Below, piece by piece: positions 12,236-22,961 of a stretch of DNA of 64,000 nucleotides. How positions within the stretch are numbered: the first letter of the stretch is position 1; each line of letters starts with the position of its first letter. The translations under genes and the position numbers were made by a program. The DNA lies in assembly GCA_014529385.2 (NCBI GenBank), contig CM043971.1, positions 25,766,769 to 25,830,768 on the forward strand, given 5' to 3'. Under the pieces are notes generated by a model. The model ran no database searches. It saw only the letters and a list, made by a program, of their open reading frames with translations, and was not told where the DNA came from. This DNA is from Adiantum capillus-veneris (lineage: Eukaryota > Streptophyta > Polypodiopsida > Polypodiales > Pteridaceae).

Positions 12236-12455
12236 AAGGATGAAAAGAGAGAGGGGGGATGGAGAGGGAGTAACATGGGAGGAGAGAAGGGGGCAGTGGG
12301 AGAGAGAGAGAGAGAGGGGGGAAAAGGAGGAGACAAGGGGACAAGGAGAGAAGGGGGCAGTGGGGGAGAGGGGGAGAGAGGGGAGGAGGAGGAGAGAAGG
12401 GAGCAGGGAGGGAGAGGAGAGGGAGAAAGGAGGGAGGAGAAAGAGAGAACAAAGG
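12236..12455 (+). repeat. Purine-rich low-complexity tract
   Basis: About 220 bases are almost purely A and G on the + strand, with repeated GGGGGCAGTGGGAGAG-like blocks and (GA)n. Open frames on both strands (Arg/Glu/Gly-rich or Pro/Leu/Ser-rich) are artefacts of composition. Confidence 0.85.
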
Positions 12456-12799
12456 TTTTTTTTTTGGGGGAGGGGGGATTTTTTGTTTTTGAAAAATTGG
12501 ACTTTTAGTGCTTGTGGGTTTTAAAAAAGGTGAAAAAATGGTTTTTTGATATGTATATATGTTCGGGGGAAGTTTTAAGTCAAAAAGAAGTAAAAATAAC
12601 TTTTTTGGAAAAAAGTCAAATTTTGGCTCCTAGTGACCCACGTTTTTGCTGATGTGGCCACACCTCTTTACTCCCTTCACTTTCAAAAAGCTAGAGAGAG
12701 AAGGTGACCTCCTATGTCCACATCCTACATGTGTTTTAAAAAAGGCTAGGAAAGCCTACTCAAAACTAGCTTCTTGAATGCCCTTGTCCCCTTAACACT

Positions 12800-12876
12800 A
12801 CACAACATTAGCCTTAATCCCTAAAAATTAGGATTCCTTACAAGGCCCATGCAAGGTCCATATTTCTCCTAATGGA
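12800..12876 (-). repeat. Right terminal inverted repeat
   Basis: Reverse complement partner of 7290-7352. It is longer by a 9-base and a few smaller insertions relative to the left arm. Confidence 0.6.
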
Positions 12877-13214
12877 CATGCTTGATCTGTGGTATTCATC
12901 ACTATCCTTGGCTTTTCTAATCTAGCTATGGGATTCTTGATTGTTCCTTCAGTTTCATGCCTTGGTGGGATTATCAATGTTGGAGCTAGAAATTCTATCC
13001 AACTCTTTGGCTTGCTTGCCGATGGCTCGAGCAAAGCTTGGGAGGTTTGTATCATTTTTTGATACATCTCCAGCCTTTGATTTTCTAACTCATTAAAAGG
13101 ATACATCATCCTTTTTTTTTCCTGGTTTTGGCTAGTTTGAAGCCGCGCTTTGTAGGATTTCATAAATGCGTTTAGAGGTCCATTCACCTTTTGAACTAGT
13201 ACATATCCTCCCAA
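12877..13214 (-). pseudogene. H polyprotein, post-gag linker
   Basis: Open minus-strand frame with charged, coiled-coil-like content (ENQRLEMYQKMIQTSQALLE) followed by KSWIEFLAPTLIIPP and RPRIVMNTTD-like residues. It breaks at the right terminal inverted repeat of the insertion; the last 16 or so codons of the open frame (12828-12876) belong to the insertion. Part of the gag-protease precursor; no named domain. Confidence 0.45.
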
Positions 13215-14540
13215 ACTTTCTCTATTCTCTCATTAGGTTCTCGTGTCTCTGGAATTTCCGGATGAGGATTAGTTTTATTCTCTAATCTCTCTAACCTATC
13301 CCTGGTTTTTTTTAACTCCTCTACTAGGGCTATCTGTTCACATTCCATCCTAGCTTTCACAGACACCTTCTTAGACTGCTAGGTGTTTTGTTGAATCTTT
13401 CATTCATAACTATGCGCATATGTTTTGGGTTCCTGAATTATCAGTTCTTCCCTTGCATTTTGAGCTTTTGCTCTTATGAAAATCTGTCTAGGTATCACGA
13501 TTTTATTTTCAAACTTGCTACTTGAAGGGATTTCCCTCAGTATGTGTAACATGGTTTTTACCATTTGATTTGGGTTTTTTGGATAATCTCACTGATCAAA
13601 TGAGTGTGTCGCAATCTAGATTGTATAGATTCACTATAATGATCTATGTATGAGGACAATATTTCAAAAGGTGGTCACGACCACACTTGTAGCACGATTC
13701 TAAAGGTTGGCGTGGCGCTCTTGGAGCCTCTCTCTGTTGATAGGCATGTCTTTGTCATTCTAGCCCACCATTGGCTATGAATAGTAATGTTCGCTCATCT
13801 AAACTATATCTACCATCTCCCAAAGCATGAGTTGATGTGGATGGTTCAACATTCCTACTCATACTTCAAGGTTCTGGTGTTTTTGGCTCATGGAGTGGAT
13901 AGTAAGTTGAACTAGCCACGTATCTACTTGGCTCTTTGTAATACACAATCACATGAACCAAGGCTTTTTTCTACAATTACTCTATAGTGGGTACATACTT
14001 AATTTCTACCGGTCTCGTTTTTGGAAGAGGTGGTTGTTGCCCCAAAATTGAATGTGGCCGTTCAACCCCTACTAGTCCTAGAAAATTTTATATCGTATAC
14101 CTGGGCATTGGTGGTACCTGAGGAGGTGCTACTTGGGCTAGTGGGAGGTCACTTTCTCACATATACATTATTGGAATAACACTTTTTTGTAGCATGATTC
14201 ATCCATTTCTGCTCAATGGAACACCAGTTAGGTTGCTTAGCATGTGGCTTAGCAAACGGGCTTATCCTTTTGAGCAGTTCCTCAATAAGTCTCTCTTGAT
14301 TTGCACATTTCACTCTTTTGTGCTGACTTTGTAGACTTAGCTCCACTATGCTATGATGATGAATCATCATCTAAGTCTTTGTAGTCACCTTTCTTGTAGA
14401 CAACACAATTATCTACTAGGTATAGAGCCTCCTTAGTCAACACATTTAGAGTTGGGGATCTATCTTTGCTTGGTTTACACTCTCTATTGAAACTGAGCTA
14501 GCTTGATCTCCTATCACTTTTTGATCTCTTTGAATACACC
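13215..14540 (-). pseudogene. H gag region with zinc knuckle
   Basis: Stop-interrupted minus-strand frames read as one decayed gag. From N to C: TKEALYLVDNCVVYKKGDYKDL near 14400, a Cys/His segment (WCSIEQKWMNHATKKC) near 14175-14220, proline-rich linkers, and a zinc-knuckle-like CYKCGRDHLLKYC at about 13670-13700 (CX2CX3HX4C, one residue shorter than the usual CX2CX4HX4C). Gag proteins of this kind package retrotransposon RNA. The N-terminal limit near 14540 is uncertain, and no LTR was found beyond it. Confidence 0.55.
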
Positions 14541-14814
14541 TTTTGGATCTCAAATTCATCAAGTTCTATAGCAAGCAACTATCAACCAAAAACTCTTACC
14601 TTAGAATTCTGCTTAGGGTTGTTCCTCTTGAGCTTCTCTATCTCTTCTTTGATTGTTTGGGAAAATGTTTTATTGCCTTTCCAATGTTTGTAACTATCCT
14701 GACATTCAATTCAGATAGTAATGATCAGATCCTGTACTATTATTTTTTTGAAGACAATACAATATGTACTGTTGGTTTTGTCTTCTAAACATTGAATTTG
14801 TATACATTCTTGTT
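14541..14814. other. No gene seen
   Basis: AT-rich sequence between the gag relic and the palindromic array. One 81-codon frame (14543-14788 +) shows no motif. Confidence 0.35.
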
Positions 14815-15185
14815 GGAAATCAACAAAGGTATGCTAATTAGCAAAATGTTTATGCTAGTTAGCAGACTCTTTATGCTAACTAGAAAAAACAATATGATAA
14901 TTAGCATACCCACATTATCTAATTAGAATACATTCTAATTAGTATACTGCGCATTTTTATTTGTTGTAGCTTCCACTCACAGCATACCATAGTATACTAA
15001 TTAGCATTTACAATATACAAGAAGATGCCATGTTTTCTCCTTGAAACCAGCAATGGTATGATAATTAGCATATTGTTTATGCCAACAACTGGCATAAACA
15101 GTATGCTAATTAGCATATTGTCTATGCCAACTGGAATAAACAGTATGCTAATTATCATTCCTTCAATTAGCATATTGTGGATGGA
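14815..15185. repeat. AT-rich palindromic array (GCTAATTAGC units)
   Basis: Repeated copies of a unit combining the palindrome GCTAATTAGC with CATATTGTTTATGCC, alternating in orientation around TGGCATAAACAGTATG. At least five variants lie in 370 bases, so both strands show similar Ile/Leu/Met-rich open frames that are composition artefacts. Confidence 0.8.
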
Positions 15186-15240
15186 CCCTAGCAATTTTTG
15201 CAATAGGCATGTTTTCCTTTGAATTCAACATCATCTACAA

Positions 15241-15612
15241 TGTTGCATTCTTTAAAAACAACTCCTCATTGGAACCTAGCTGCTTGATAGTAGCCAGTGT
15301 GCTGCGAACATTGGAGACAATTGTGGTCTATACAATAGCCTCCTCCTTGAAAGACTCATCATGGATCGCCTGAACATGCGGATATTGAGCAACAAGATTC
15401 CAAATTTCCCACTTTGTTTCTGTACTAAAAGCTTCAATCCCACTCTTGAAAGCTCTCACAATCTCAGAGGAGATTTTCTTTTTCTCCTCATCGCTGAGGG
15501 CATGATGTTGTTGCTCAAATTTCATTTGTTTCTGCTCCCATTGTTTCCTCTTTCTTACTCTCTCATATTCCTTGATTACAAAAAGAGATGGATCTTGGGA
15601 GTTGTAATTCAT
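15241..15612 (-). pseudogene. Unrecognised coding remnant, TAG-interrupted
   Basis: A 94-codon open frame (15612 to 15331) is rich in Lys/Glu/Gln, with a helical charged N-terminal half (KEYERVRKRKQWEQKQMKFE) and a more globular second half (STETKWEIWNLVAQYPHV). It runs into TAG and then stays open in the same phase for about 35 more codons (STLATIKQLGSNEELFLKNA) before another TAG. The continuity across a stop suggests a real, decayed protein rather than chance. I do not recognise the family. Confidence 0.4.
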
Positions 15613-15965
15613 TGCATGTAGTGGCTCTCTTATGCTTTTTCCTAAGAACTATAGACGTGCATAATATGCTACTTACTTAAAATCACTTAAATGCATAGTT
15701 GTCAATACTTGATGCTATAATACACACATACTATGAACAAATGCCTTCACAAACTATAGATGTGACCAACAAAACAATGACTTCCTCTGGAGTCGGTGGT
15801 CTACACATAATCTTTTCTTACCATCACATTACAATACGGCTCCATTTCCAACATTGAAACTATTGGTTGCTGGTTCTCCATATCTGTAAGTCTATGTTGG
15901 AATGATAGAAAGAGCTCAACTTTGACAACTCATCTCTGAAGCAGGATGCCCAACACAAGGAATGA

Positions 15966-15999
15966 AAGAGAGAGAGAGAGAGAGATAGAGAGAGAGAGA
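15966..15999 (+). repeat. (GA)n microsatellite
   Basis: About 17 GA units with one GATA interruption, in an otherwise gene-free stretch (15640-16190). Confidence 0.9.
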
Positions 16000-16196
16000 C
16001 TCCCCACATCATCTTCAGTAACTGAAAACAAAAGCACATGAGGAGGGAAAATAATATTTTTTTGGAACATTTGAAACTCAAAGGACTTGTCCATCCGTTT
16101 TCAGTATATGCTAACAAGCTCAAGTAACTAGCACTGTCCGGGACAACATATCCAGTGACACGTTAACGTGCTTCTACCCATATGCAAAGAGAAGAT

Positions 16197-16515
16197 AATA
16201 TATGTGAATCTATTAAATTTATTGTTTGTGTTGCAAAAAGGCCAACTTCTATGACACATTATCTCTCGAAATGGTATTGAAATGGCTTAAAACAAGGTTA
16301 AATGCGTGCAACAATCTAAAGCACCAATGACTATATCTGAATTGAGGTCATTCTTGGGATATATCAGAGTATCCCATTGAAATTCCTTTAGTTTGTCAGT
16401 ATATATCAGAACCTAACCTTGAGAAGCAAATCTCCAACACAAAGATATTTCAAGCATCAAAGAATTTGGAGGACCATTTTACTTCTGAATTCTTTTTTGC
16501 AAGGGTGAGTTTGTT
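16197..16515 (-). pseudogene. PLE-like reverse transcriptase, C-terminal piece beyond insertion C
   Basis: This is the continuation of the minus-strand reading that stops at 27422. With C and one copy of its TCTAG duplication removed, the frame passes directly from KGFKPSR into NKLTLAKKNSE. About 40 codons later it shows QTKGISMG (16370-16396), the motif-B signature of reverse transcriptases (Q-x-x-G-I/x-x-M/Q-G). Motif A to motif B spacing across the junction is roughly 67 residues, normal for an RT. After one TAA/TGA-rich stretch the frame is lost; a YxDD box is not recognisable. Confidence 0.5.
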
Positions 16516-16520
16516 TCTAG

Positions 16521-16681
16521 TGTTGGAGCTATATATACCAACCACTGTGCTATATATATCTAGGAGTCTCCACTATATATGTGTACTCAGTGTGTGCTCT
16601 CCACACACTTTGGGGCTTGTACATGTTGGTGTCGTCTCTCTCTCCTCTCATCTACATGCAGTCTCTCCCTCCGGTTCAACA
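16521..16681 (+). repeat. C 5' LTR (161 bp)
   Basis: TGTTGGAGCTATAT...GGTTCAACA. It contains TATATATA boxes and a CTCTCTCTC-rich 3' part. Left TSD TCTAG at 16516-16520. Confidence 0.95.
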
Positions 16682-16693
16682 TGGTATCAGAGC
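16682..16693 (+). promoter_or_regulatory. C primer binding site (initiator-Met tRNA)
   Basis: TGGTATCAGAGC abuts the LTR end directly and is the standard complement of the plant initiator-Met tRNA 3' end. Confidence 0.92.
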
Positions 16694-19061
16694 TAAGTAT
16701 CAATCCTTTTTTGTTTTGACTAACTGTTGTATTTACTTACAAGATTTTCCTTGTTAAAAGATTTATATCTTCTCTCTACGCAAGTTTTTCATCGTCTACA
16801 TAGCTTGATGTAACAAGAAGAGCGGCCTGTGTAGGCTTAGTATATATAGATTGGTGCACTGGTCAAAGCTATATAGTGCTTTTGGGAGTTTGCACTAGCG
16901 AGAAGAATAAACAGGAGTTTGCAGTAGCAAGCAGAACCAGGCCGCGATAACCATGTTTTTTTATTTTCTTTTGTAACATTGACTGCAATAAAACAGAAGA
17001 GGCGAGCTACTGAGAGCTACCAGCAGCGAGTAAAGGTGGCGAAAAAAGCAGAGCTCCGCGCCCCTGTTGCTACCCAGTTTAGCGCACTCCAATTAAGTGT
17101 TGAGTTATGCGAGAATTAGAGGAAGCACCGGCTACGTAGTGACCCTATCTTGGGATATCGTAAGACTAGTTTATTATATTTAGCGCAGTGATGGTGTCAT
17201 AGCAGTCCAAAGATAGCGCAACACTGAGGAAGTCAATATGTGACGTGAGTCCAAAGATAGCGTTGGGGTAAATTACATGCGCGAGAGGAGGCCGATATAG
17301 GTTGCAGTAGAAGCTGTACTTTAGTTGAGGGCTTCTTTTCAGCTCTTCTTGCGTGAGCTTTCTTTAGCAGACGCCTATAATAACATTGGTGGGAGCATGC
17401 TGTAAAGCAGCAGCGCACTCTAACCCCTCAATAACATGCAGAGTTATCGTTGTCTGGTCATCGATGAGTTTGCTACGCCCCTTTCTGATCATGATCGACA
17501 TATTGACACCACTAGTCATCCACGCATCAAACTTATCAAGAAAACTTTGCCCATAGATGAGGAGAGAACTTTTTTCCTGTCTTTTGGCACTGAAAGCTTT
17601 TTGAGTCTACGATTTTTCTAGGGTTTGATGGATCCTGTTGCGCTAGATGATTTTATTCATCGTTTCTTTTAAGAGTATGAGATGCACGGTGTGTTATGAA
17701 AATAGCCAGTGCTATCAACTGCATCGACTGTCAAGATTTGCAGAGAAGCTGGCTACAACAACTGAGAGTTTGCAACAACAAGGAGCCATTGTGGACCATC
17801 CCCCCTCCTAGGAGGAGACGCCCTACCTCCATCGAGCCTGTCTAGTGCTGCTCGTACACAACTAGTGTTAATATTTCGAAGCTCAGCTGGTCGTACACAT
17901 ATGAGCCGAGCAGGTGCACCTATTTCTTGGTGCTATTATTAGCAAAAAAAAAAAAGTGGCACAGGGCGTGCCTTAAGTTGGCAACCATAACCGATTTCAT
18001 TTTATTTGTCTAAAAATTGAGCTTTCAGCACATTTAAACTTCTTGACTATTTTGAGGACAATCAAGGGTAACCCTGCTTATTCATTCTATTCAGAATCAC
18101 AAGTCATGCATGATAGGATTCATGCTTTATAAATTGTTGTAGTTGCATGTGATAAATTCTCAGTTGTTGTTTGCAGTATTTTCGCCCGTTATTATGGTTG
18201 CGCACTAAGGTCTCTCTATGGGTTGGCTCCTGGTTGACTCCGTGCCATATTTCTGAGGATTATTTTAAAAGCAAAATTTTTAACGATTTACTGTGAATCA
18301 ATCTCCCTTATGCGTAAATTCAATTTTCTATTTCTTTAATTTACAATTTTGAAATTGTAAACTTCTTGTTCTATTGATGATGTCTTGATGCCATGGTCAT
18401 TAGGTATGAGACCATGTTGATTTTCATTCTCCTTTAAATATGATCATCTAGCTTATGAGAATGGTGCTAAAGACATGGTATGACATGTTTGTTGTTGATG
18501 TTATGACGATAATATTTCTCGTCTCTTGACGTTAAGGTTTCTTATTTATTAATGCTACATGGTATGTTTTATGTTGCATGGCTACATTCTTCAATGCCAT
18601 AATGATTTCTCAAGACATAGTACATTACGTTTGTTGTTGATGCCATGGAAAGTTCCATGATTCCATGGTACGTGACACCATGATGATTACATTTTATCAT
18701 TGATGCCATGGAAAGTTCCATGATGCCATGGTACATGACACCATGATGATTACATTTGTCGTTGATTCCATGAAAAGTTCCATGATGCCATGGTATGTGA
18801 TACCATGATGATTACACAATGTGAATTTATTTTGGTCCCCGTCATATTGTTTATTTTGTTTCGGCATTGGCATTACATTTGTTTCTATGTCGTCTCTAGA
18901 GTGGCGTCGTGCACTGTCTCTAAGGACAATGTGATGTGGTTATTTCTAACCTTCACGTCTCGATATGTTTTTTGAGTTGATGTTGTTTACAGGATAGAAG
19001 TCACATCACGCTGTGTGTACAAGGGCTCAAAGATATTGAAGTGACTCAAAGATATTGAAGC
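16694..19061 (+). other. C internal region, left part (non-coding)
   Basis: No protein homology; the longest frame is about 61 codons. It includes a 63-bp tandem array (18641-18815) and a poly-A run near 17943-17955. It ends at the GAAGC target duplication of element B. Two neighbouring copies of CTCAAAGATATTGAAG lie just before the junction and one lies after B (27016-27030). Confidence 0.75.
18641..18815 (+). repeat. 63-bp tandem repeat in C
   Basis: Copies begin at 18641, 18704 and 18766 (periods 63 and 62). Each contains CCATGGAAAGTTCCATGAT and ACCATGATGATTACAT, and more diverged CCATGG-containing copies extend back to about 18390. CCATGAT/ATCATGG motifs recur in the array of D at 24290-24780. 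Confidence 0.85.
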
Positions 19062-19204
19062 TGTTGAGATGTAGAGAGAAGGAGAGAGAGACGAGACAAG
19101 AGACACACCGTGTACGCTCCCAAAAACTGATTCATATTGAGGACAAGATACAAATATATAGGTGAGACTAAGTTGAGTAGAGTGAGCCATATATGGCTCC
19201 AACA
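19062..19204 (-). repeat. B 3' LTR (143 bp)
   Basis: Plus strand reads TGTTGAGATGTAGAG...GGCTCCAACA. On the minus strand it is preceded by the purine tract at 19205-19212. The unusual GAGAGA-rich end lies at the outer side. Confidence 0.95.
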
Positions 19205-19216
19205 CCCCCACTCAAA
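19205..19216 (-). promoter_or_regulatory. B polypurine tract
   Basis: Minus strand reads TTTGAGTGGGGG directly before the TGTTGG that opens the LTR. The same tract occurs before the LTRs of C (27246-27255) and D (23600-23610). Confidence 0.85.
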
Positions 19217-19452
19217 CAAAGGTCTCTAGCTTTGGATGAGAAAACCCTTGGGGAGTTCAAGCGAAAAACCCAAGCCCCTATACAATGTGAAAATATGAAC
19301 CAGTGATGATGATGTGAAAGTGAACTGTGCATCTATGTACAAATATACAAGTGACTCAAAGATTACAATGTGCATATGTGGAGTGTGCATAGTGCATGGT
19401 ACCTATAGGATTACAATGTCATATGTACAAAGCTATTACAATAGCAAAGAAG

Positions 19453-19740
19453 CTAATCTAGAAAGAGTGAGGCCGAAGCAACTCCAAGCTTCGAGCGCAA
19501 GAGGATGAAACGTGACTCGTTGAGGCCTTTGGTCAGAATGTCTGCAATCATCTGATCACTTGGACAGTGTTCAACCATAATGGTTCCTTCGTGTACTTCA
19601 TACCTGACATAATGATAATGGACAGCAATGTGCTTTGACTTATTATGTTGAACATAGTCTTTTGCAAGACTAATAGCACTTTGGTTGTCACACCGCAAGG
19701 GTGTGCTAGAAAGAGGAGAGTGACCAATATCAACCAGCAT
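19453..19740 (-). pseudogene. B RNase H C-terminal part
   Basis: Open frame with LRCDNQSAISLA (RNase H Asp box), KHIAVHYHYVRYEV, and the terminal ADILTKGL segment typical of copia RNase H. It degrades the RNA strand of the replication hybrid. Upstream RNase H residues (19741-19950) are broken by stops. Confidence 0.88.
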
Positions 19741-19950
19741 TTGTCAAAGCCATATCAACTCACGAGCTGCAAGTGATGCTGCAATATATTCTAACTCAGT
19801 CGTAGAAACTGCAACACAACGCTGTTTCTTGCTGGTCCAAGAAACAAGACAACCATTTATAAAGAAACAGTTTTCACTAGTAGATCGCATAGATACATGT
19901 GAGCTTGCCCAGTCTGCTTCAGTGTAACCAAAAAGAGAAAGAGATTGTAT

Positions 19951-21303
19951 AGAATCCTATGTGAGTTGTCGTCGATAGACCAAACCAAAATCTGTAGTGC
20001 CTTTCAAGTATTTCAACACACGCTTTGCTGCAGACCAATGCTTAAGAGAAGGACGTGCAAGATGTTGTCTGAGATAATTAGCAACAAACAGAATATCAGG
20101 ACGAGTGTTCATGCCAACAAACTGAAGACATCCAATCAAGTTAGCATAAGGCTGATTTGTGACAAGTTGACCGCCATTGTCAGAAGTGTTCTTCGTAGAG
20201 CTCGCAAGACAAGGTGTGTTGGCTGAATGTGCAGATTCCATACCAAACTTTTGAATAGTATCTGCAATAAACTTTGATTGTCAAAGAAATAAAATACCGT
20301 TTGTACGATTCTATTGCATTTGAATGCCAAGACACGAGTGAATCTCTCCAAGATCCACCATATCAAATGCAAAAGACAATAACTTTTTCACTTGCTGAAG
20401 AAATCCTAAATCATTGGAAACAAGGATGGTATCATTCACATAAAGATCAAGAATCAGAAAATTGCTACCTTGGCGTTTTATGTATAAGTTGGGGTCTGAA
20501 GAGCAAGAGATGAATCCTTTAGAGGTGAGAAAAAGATCAAATTTTGTATACCAGACTCGCGAAGCTTGTTTGAGACCATATAGTGCCTTATGGAGTTGAG
20601 CAACAAGGTCTTCTTTACCTGGAATAGCAAACCCTTTTGGTTGTTCCATATAAATTTCCTCTTCCAAGTCACCGTTAAGAAAAGCAGCTCATACATCCAT
20701 TTGATGAGCTTCTAAATCAAATTGAACAGCAATTGCCAATAAAACTCAAATACTTGTAATGCGAACAACTGGTGAAAAGGTCTCTTGATAATCAACACCA
20801 GCTACTTGGGAGTAACCTTTTGCAAATAAACGTGCCTTGAACTTGTCAAAAGATCCATCTGCTTTTACTTTTGTCTTATACACCCACTTACACTTAATAG
20901 CTGTACGACCAAGAGGTAATTCAGTTAGTATCCATGTACCTTTAGAGATAAGAGAATCGTACTCTACTTCCATAGCCTCTTTCCATTGATCCTTTTGTGG
21001 TAAAGAGATAGCTTCATCATAAGTAACGGGATCTTCAGAAGTAAAAAAAGCATTATCAACAATATCATCATCATAAACATGACATGAGCCATGTTCAAAA
21101 TCAATAGGCAGATCAACAAAAATATCAATATCATCATTGGTAGCATTCGGAATGGATGGTTGTGAAGAGGAAAGTTTCTCTATATATAGGAAGAGTTTCA
21201 TCATCTGAAAGAAATGGAAAAGACTGAAGCAATGATTTAGTATCATCAGAATCATCCATGGACCATGAACCTCCCATAAGCTGTTCGTTAAAAGTAGCAT
21301 CAC
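19951..21303 (-). pseudogene. B reverse transcriptase
   Basis: RVT_2-type RT spread over several phases. 20746-21303 holds the N-terminal part (AISLPQKDQWKEAMEVEYDS, KCKWVYKTKVKADGS, GYSQVAGVDYQETFSPVVR). Stops follow near 20743 and 20700, then 20311-20667 (QLHKALYGLKQASRVWY and the polymerase motif). 19957-20241 carries NTRPDILFVANYL and LKYLKGTTDFGL. The active-site motif is YVND (20431-20442) where copia enzymes have YVDD, so the first metal-binding Asp is lost. The protein was the polymerase that copied element RNA to cDNA. Confidence 0.9.
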
Positions 21304-22210
21304 GATTCACAAGTATTTTCTTGGAGGAAGGGTCATAGAATTTGTAGCCTTTGGAAGTGTCAGAATATCCAATAAAAATAACTTTAAGACCAGGAGCATC
21401 AAGCTTTGTTCGTGTTTCTTTGGGAACATGAATATAAGCAATACATCCAAAGGTTCTGAAATGAGATACATAAGGAATGTCACCTGTCCATGTTGTGATG
21501 GGTATCTTACCAGAGGGTGCAGTAGTAGGAAGATGATTCTGAATAAATACTGCTGTCAAAGTAGCTTCAGCCCAGAAAACACGAGATAAACCAGAATGAA
21601 TCCGCATACATCTTACTGCATTGAGAAAAGTGCGATTCTTTTGTTCAACAACGTCGTTCTGTTGAGGTGAATATGGAATAGTGTGTTCATGATGAATTCC
21701 ACTGTCAACACAGTAATTCACAAACTCTCGAGAAACGTATTCGCCTCCATTATCACTACGAAGCTTCTTAAGACGACGACCAGTTTGAAGTTCCGTAGCC
21801 TTGTGGAATTGTTTGAAAACAGATAAGGCCTCAGATTTTTGTCTAAGTAAAAATACAATTGTATACCGTGAGAAATCATCAATGAAAGTAATAAGGTAGC
21901 GATATTGTGATCTTGAAGAAGGTAGAGGTCCACATATATCAATATGAACAAGATCCAATATGTCATTAGAATGAGTTGTATTTGAAAGAGGAAAGGGTTT
22001 ATGATTATGTTTCCCAAGAGCACAAAACTCACAAATTCCCATATGGGGATGAGCTTTAAGATCCATGCCATGAACAAGATCACGACGCTGAAGATCAAGG
22101 AGTTTTGAGAAATCAGCATGAACAAAACGGTGATGCCATACTTTGCAATCATGATCACCTGGAGCAGTAACAACATTTGCTACAGCATCATTGAGAGAGA
22201 GTTCAAACAA
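21134..22210 (-). pseudogene. B integrase with pre-integrase zinc domain
   Basis: A 358-codon open frame. The HHCC zinc site is H26/H31 with C60/C63 (GICEFCALGK). The catalytic core has Asp91 (HIDICGPL), Asp153 (RSDNGGEY) and Glu189 (VVEQKNRTF), with D-61-D-35-E spacing as expected for rve integrases. The copia signatures FRTFGCIAYIHVP and SDTSKGYKFYDP follow. All three catalytic residues are intact. A frameshift at about 21180-21300 breaks the link to the RT, so the final residues of this frame are out of phase. It inserted cDNA with 5-bp target duplications. Confidence 0.93.
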
Positions 22211-22261
22211 ATTACCGTTTCCAGGAGCAGTGGCTATAGTCTGTCCTTCTTTCTCAATTCG

Positions 22262-22710
22262 TCATTTGGTATGATCAAATCCAACAAAGAGACCAAGATC
22301 AACAAGTCTAGCAACTGAAAAAAGATTACGTTGAAGATCTGGTACATGTAATACTCCTCGCAAAATTCGAGTGGAAGAAGATAAGGTACCAAGATATAAA
22401 TCTCCAATACCCTTCACTTTACAAGTCGTATTATCAGCAAGATAAACAACACGTTGAACTGGTAGTGGATGATAGTTATGGAGCCACTTAGACTGATATG
22501 TCATATTTCCTGTAGCACCAGAATCAACAATAAAAAGTGAACCATCACGTACATGAAGTATTCTGTCTGGAGCAACAGAACATAGGACGCAGCTTGTTTC
22601 TGGTACAATGTTGTTTCGATGTTCAGTAGCATATGCTCTATTACGATCTGTGTCGAATCGACGCTTGTAGCACATATGAGTGGGATGATCAGATCTTCCA
22701 ACAATATTCA
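22262..22710 (-). pseudogene. B aspartic protease region
   Basis: The frame contains the copia protease active site LFIVDSGATGNMT (Asp codon at 22523-22525) and continues through VYLADNTTCKVKGIGDLYLG and VPDLQRNLFSV. It is preceded by CYKRRFDTDRN-like residues that belong to a second Cys/His cluster. The phase changes near 22700 relative to the upstream zinc knuckle, and a stop at 22262 separates it from the integrase frame. Confidence 0.9.
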
Positions 22711-22937
22711 CAAGAAGAAGAAATAGAGTCTCTAGATAAACGTGGTTGTTTTGTAGTAATATTGTGTTCTTCATCATATTGACGTTCCCAACAATCATCT
22801 TCAGTATGGCCATTTCTGTTGCAGTAAGAACATTGCTTACTAGGAAATTTGAGACGAGAGAAAATATTACCACGACGGCCACCTCTGCGGTTTCCTCTTT
22901 GAAACGGACGCCTTCGAGCATAAAAAACACATTCCAT
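22689..22937 (-). pseudogene. B gag C-terminus with CCHC zinc knuckle
   Basis: Basic Arg/Gly-rich segment, then a canonical CX2CX4HX4C knuckle CSYCNRNGHTEDDC (22791-22832). This is the nucleocapsid part of gag that binds element RNA. It is in phase with the upstream gag, but separated from it by two in-frame stops (TAA at 22959-22961 and TAG near 22938). Confidence 0.9.
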
Positions 22938-22961
22938 CTATTGTGACTCAGTCTCCTCTTA

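Larger units (their letters stand above)
7290..12876. mobile_element. 5.6-kb insertion with imperfect terminal inverted repeats
   Basis: The left end (TCCATTAGGGAAAATATG..., 7290 inward) and the reverse complement of the right end (TCCATTAGGAGAAATATGG..., 12876 inward) match imperfectly for about 60-75 bases, through a GGGATTAAGGYTAAT segment. The element lies exactly between two halves of polyprotein H. No transposase, RT or other coding motif is visible inside, so it would be non-autonomous or fully decayed. The 9-base flanks (TGGAAAATC, CATGCTTGA) do not match, so a target duplication is not demonstrated. Long inverted repeats would fit a Mutator-like element, but that is inference. Confidence 0.55.

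Noticed and set aside
12135-12524. Long open frames on both strands over the GA-rich tract
   Set aside because: They are Arg/Glu/Gly or Pro/Leu/Ser repeats imposed by a purine-only sequence, and openness on both strands shows a composition artefact.
7290-12876. Helitron or CACTA assignment for the TIR-bounded insertion
   Set aside because: The ends do not start with CACTA or show TC...CTRR hairpin structure, and no matching 3-bp duplication was found.
14815-15185. Small Ile/Met-rich membrane protein on either strand
   Set aside because: Both strands give near-identical frames because the unit is palindromic.
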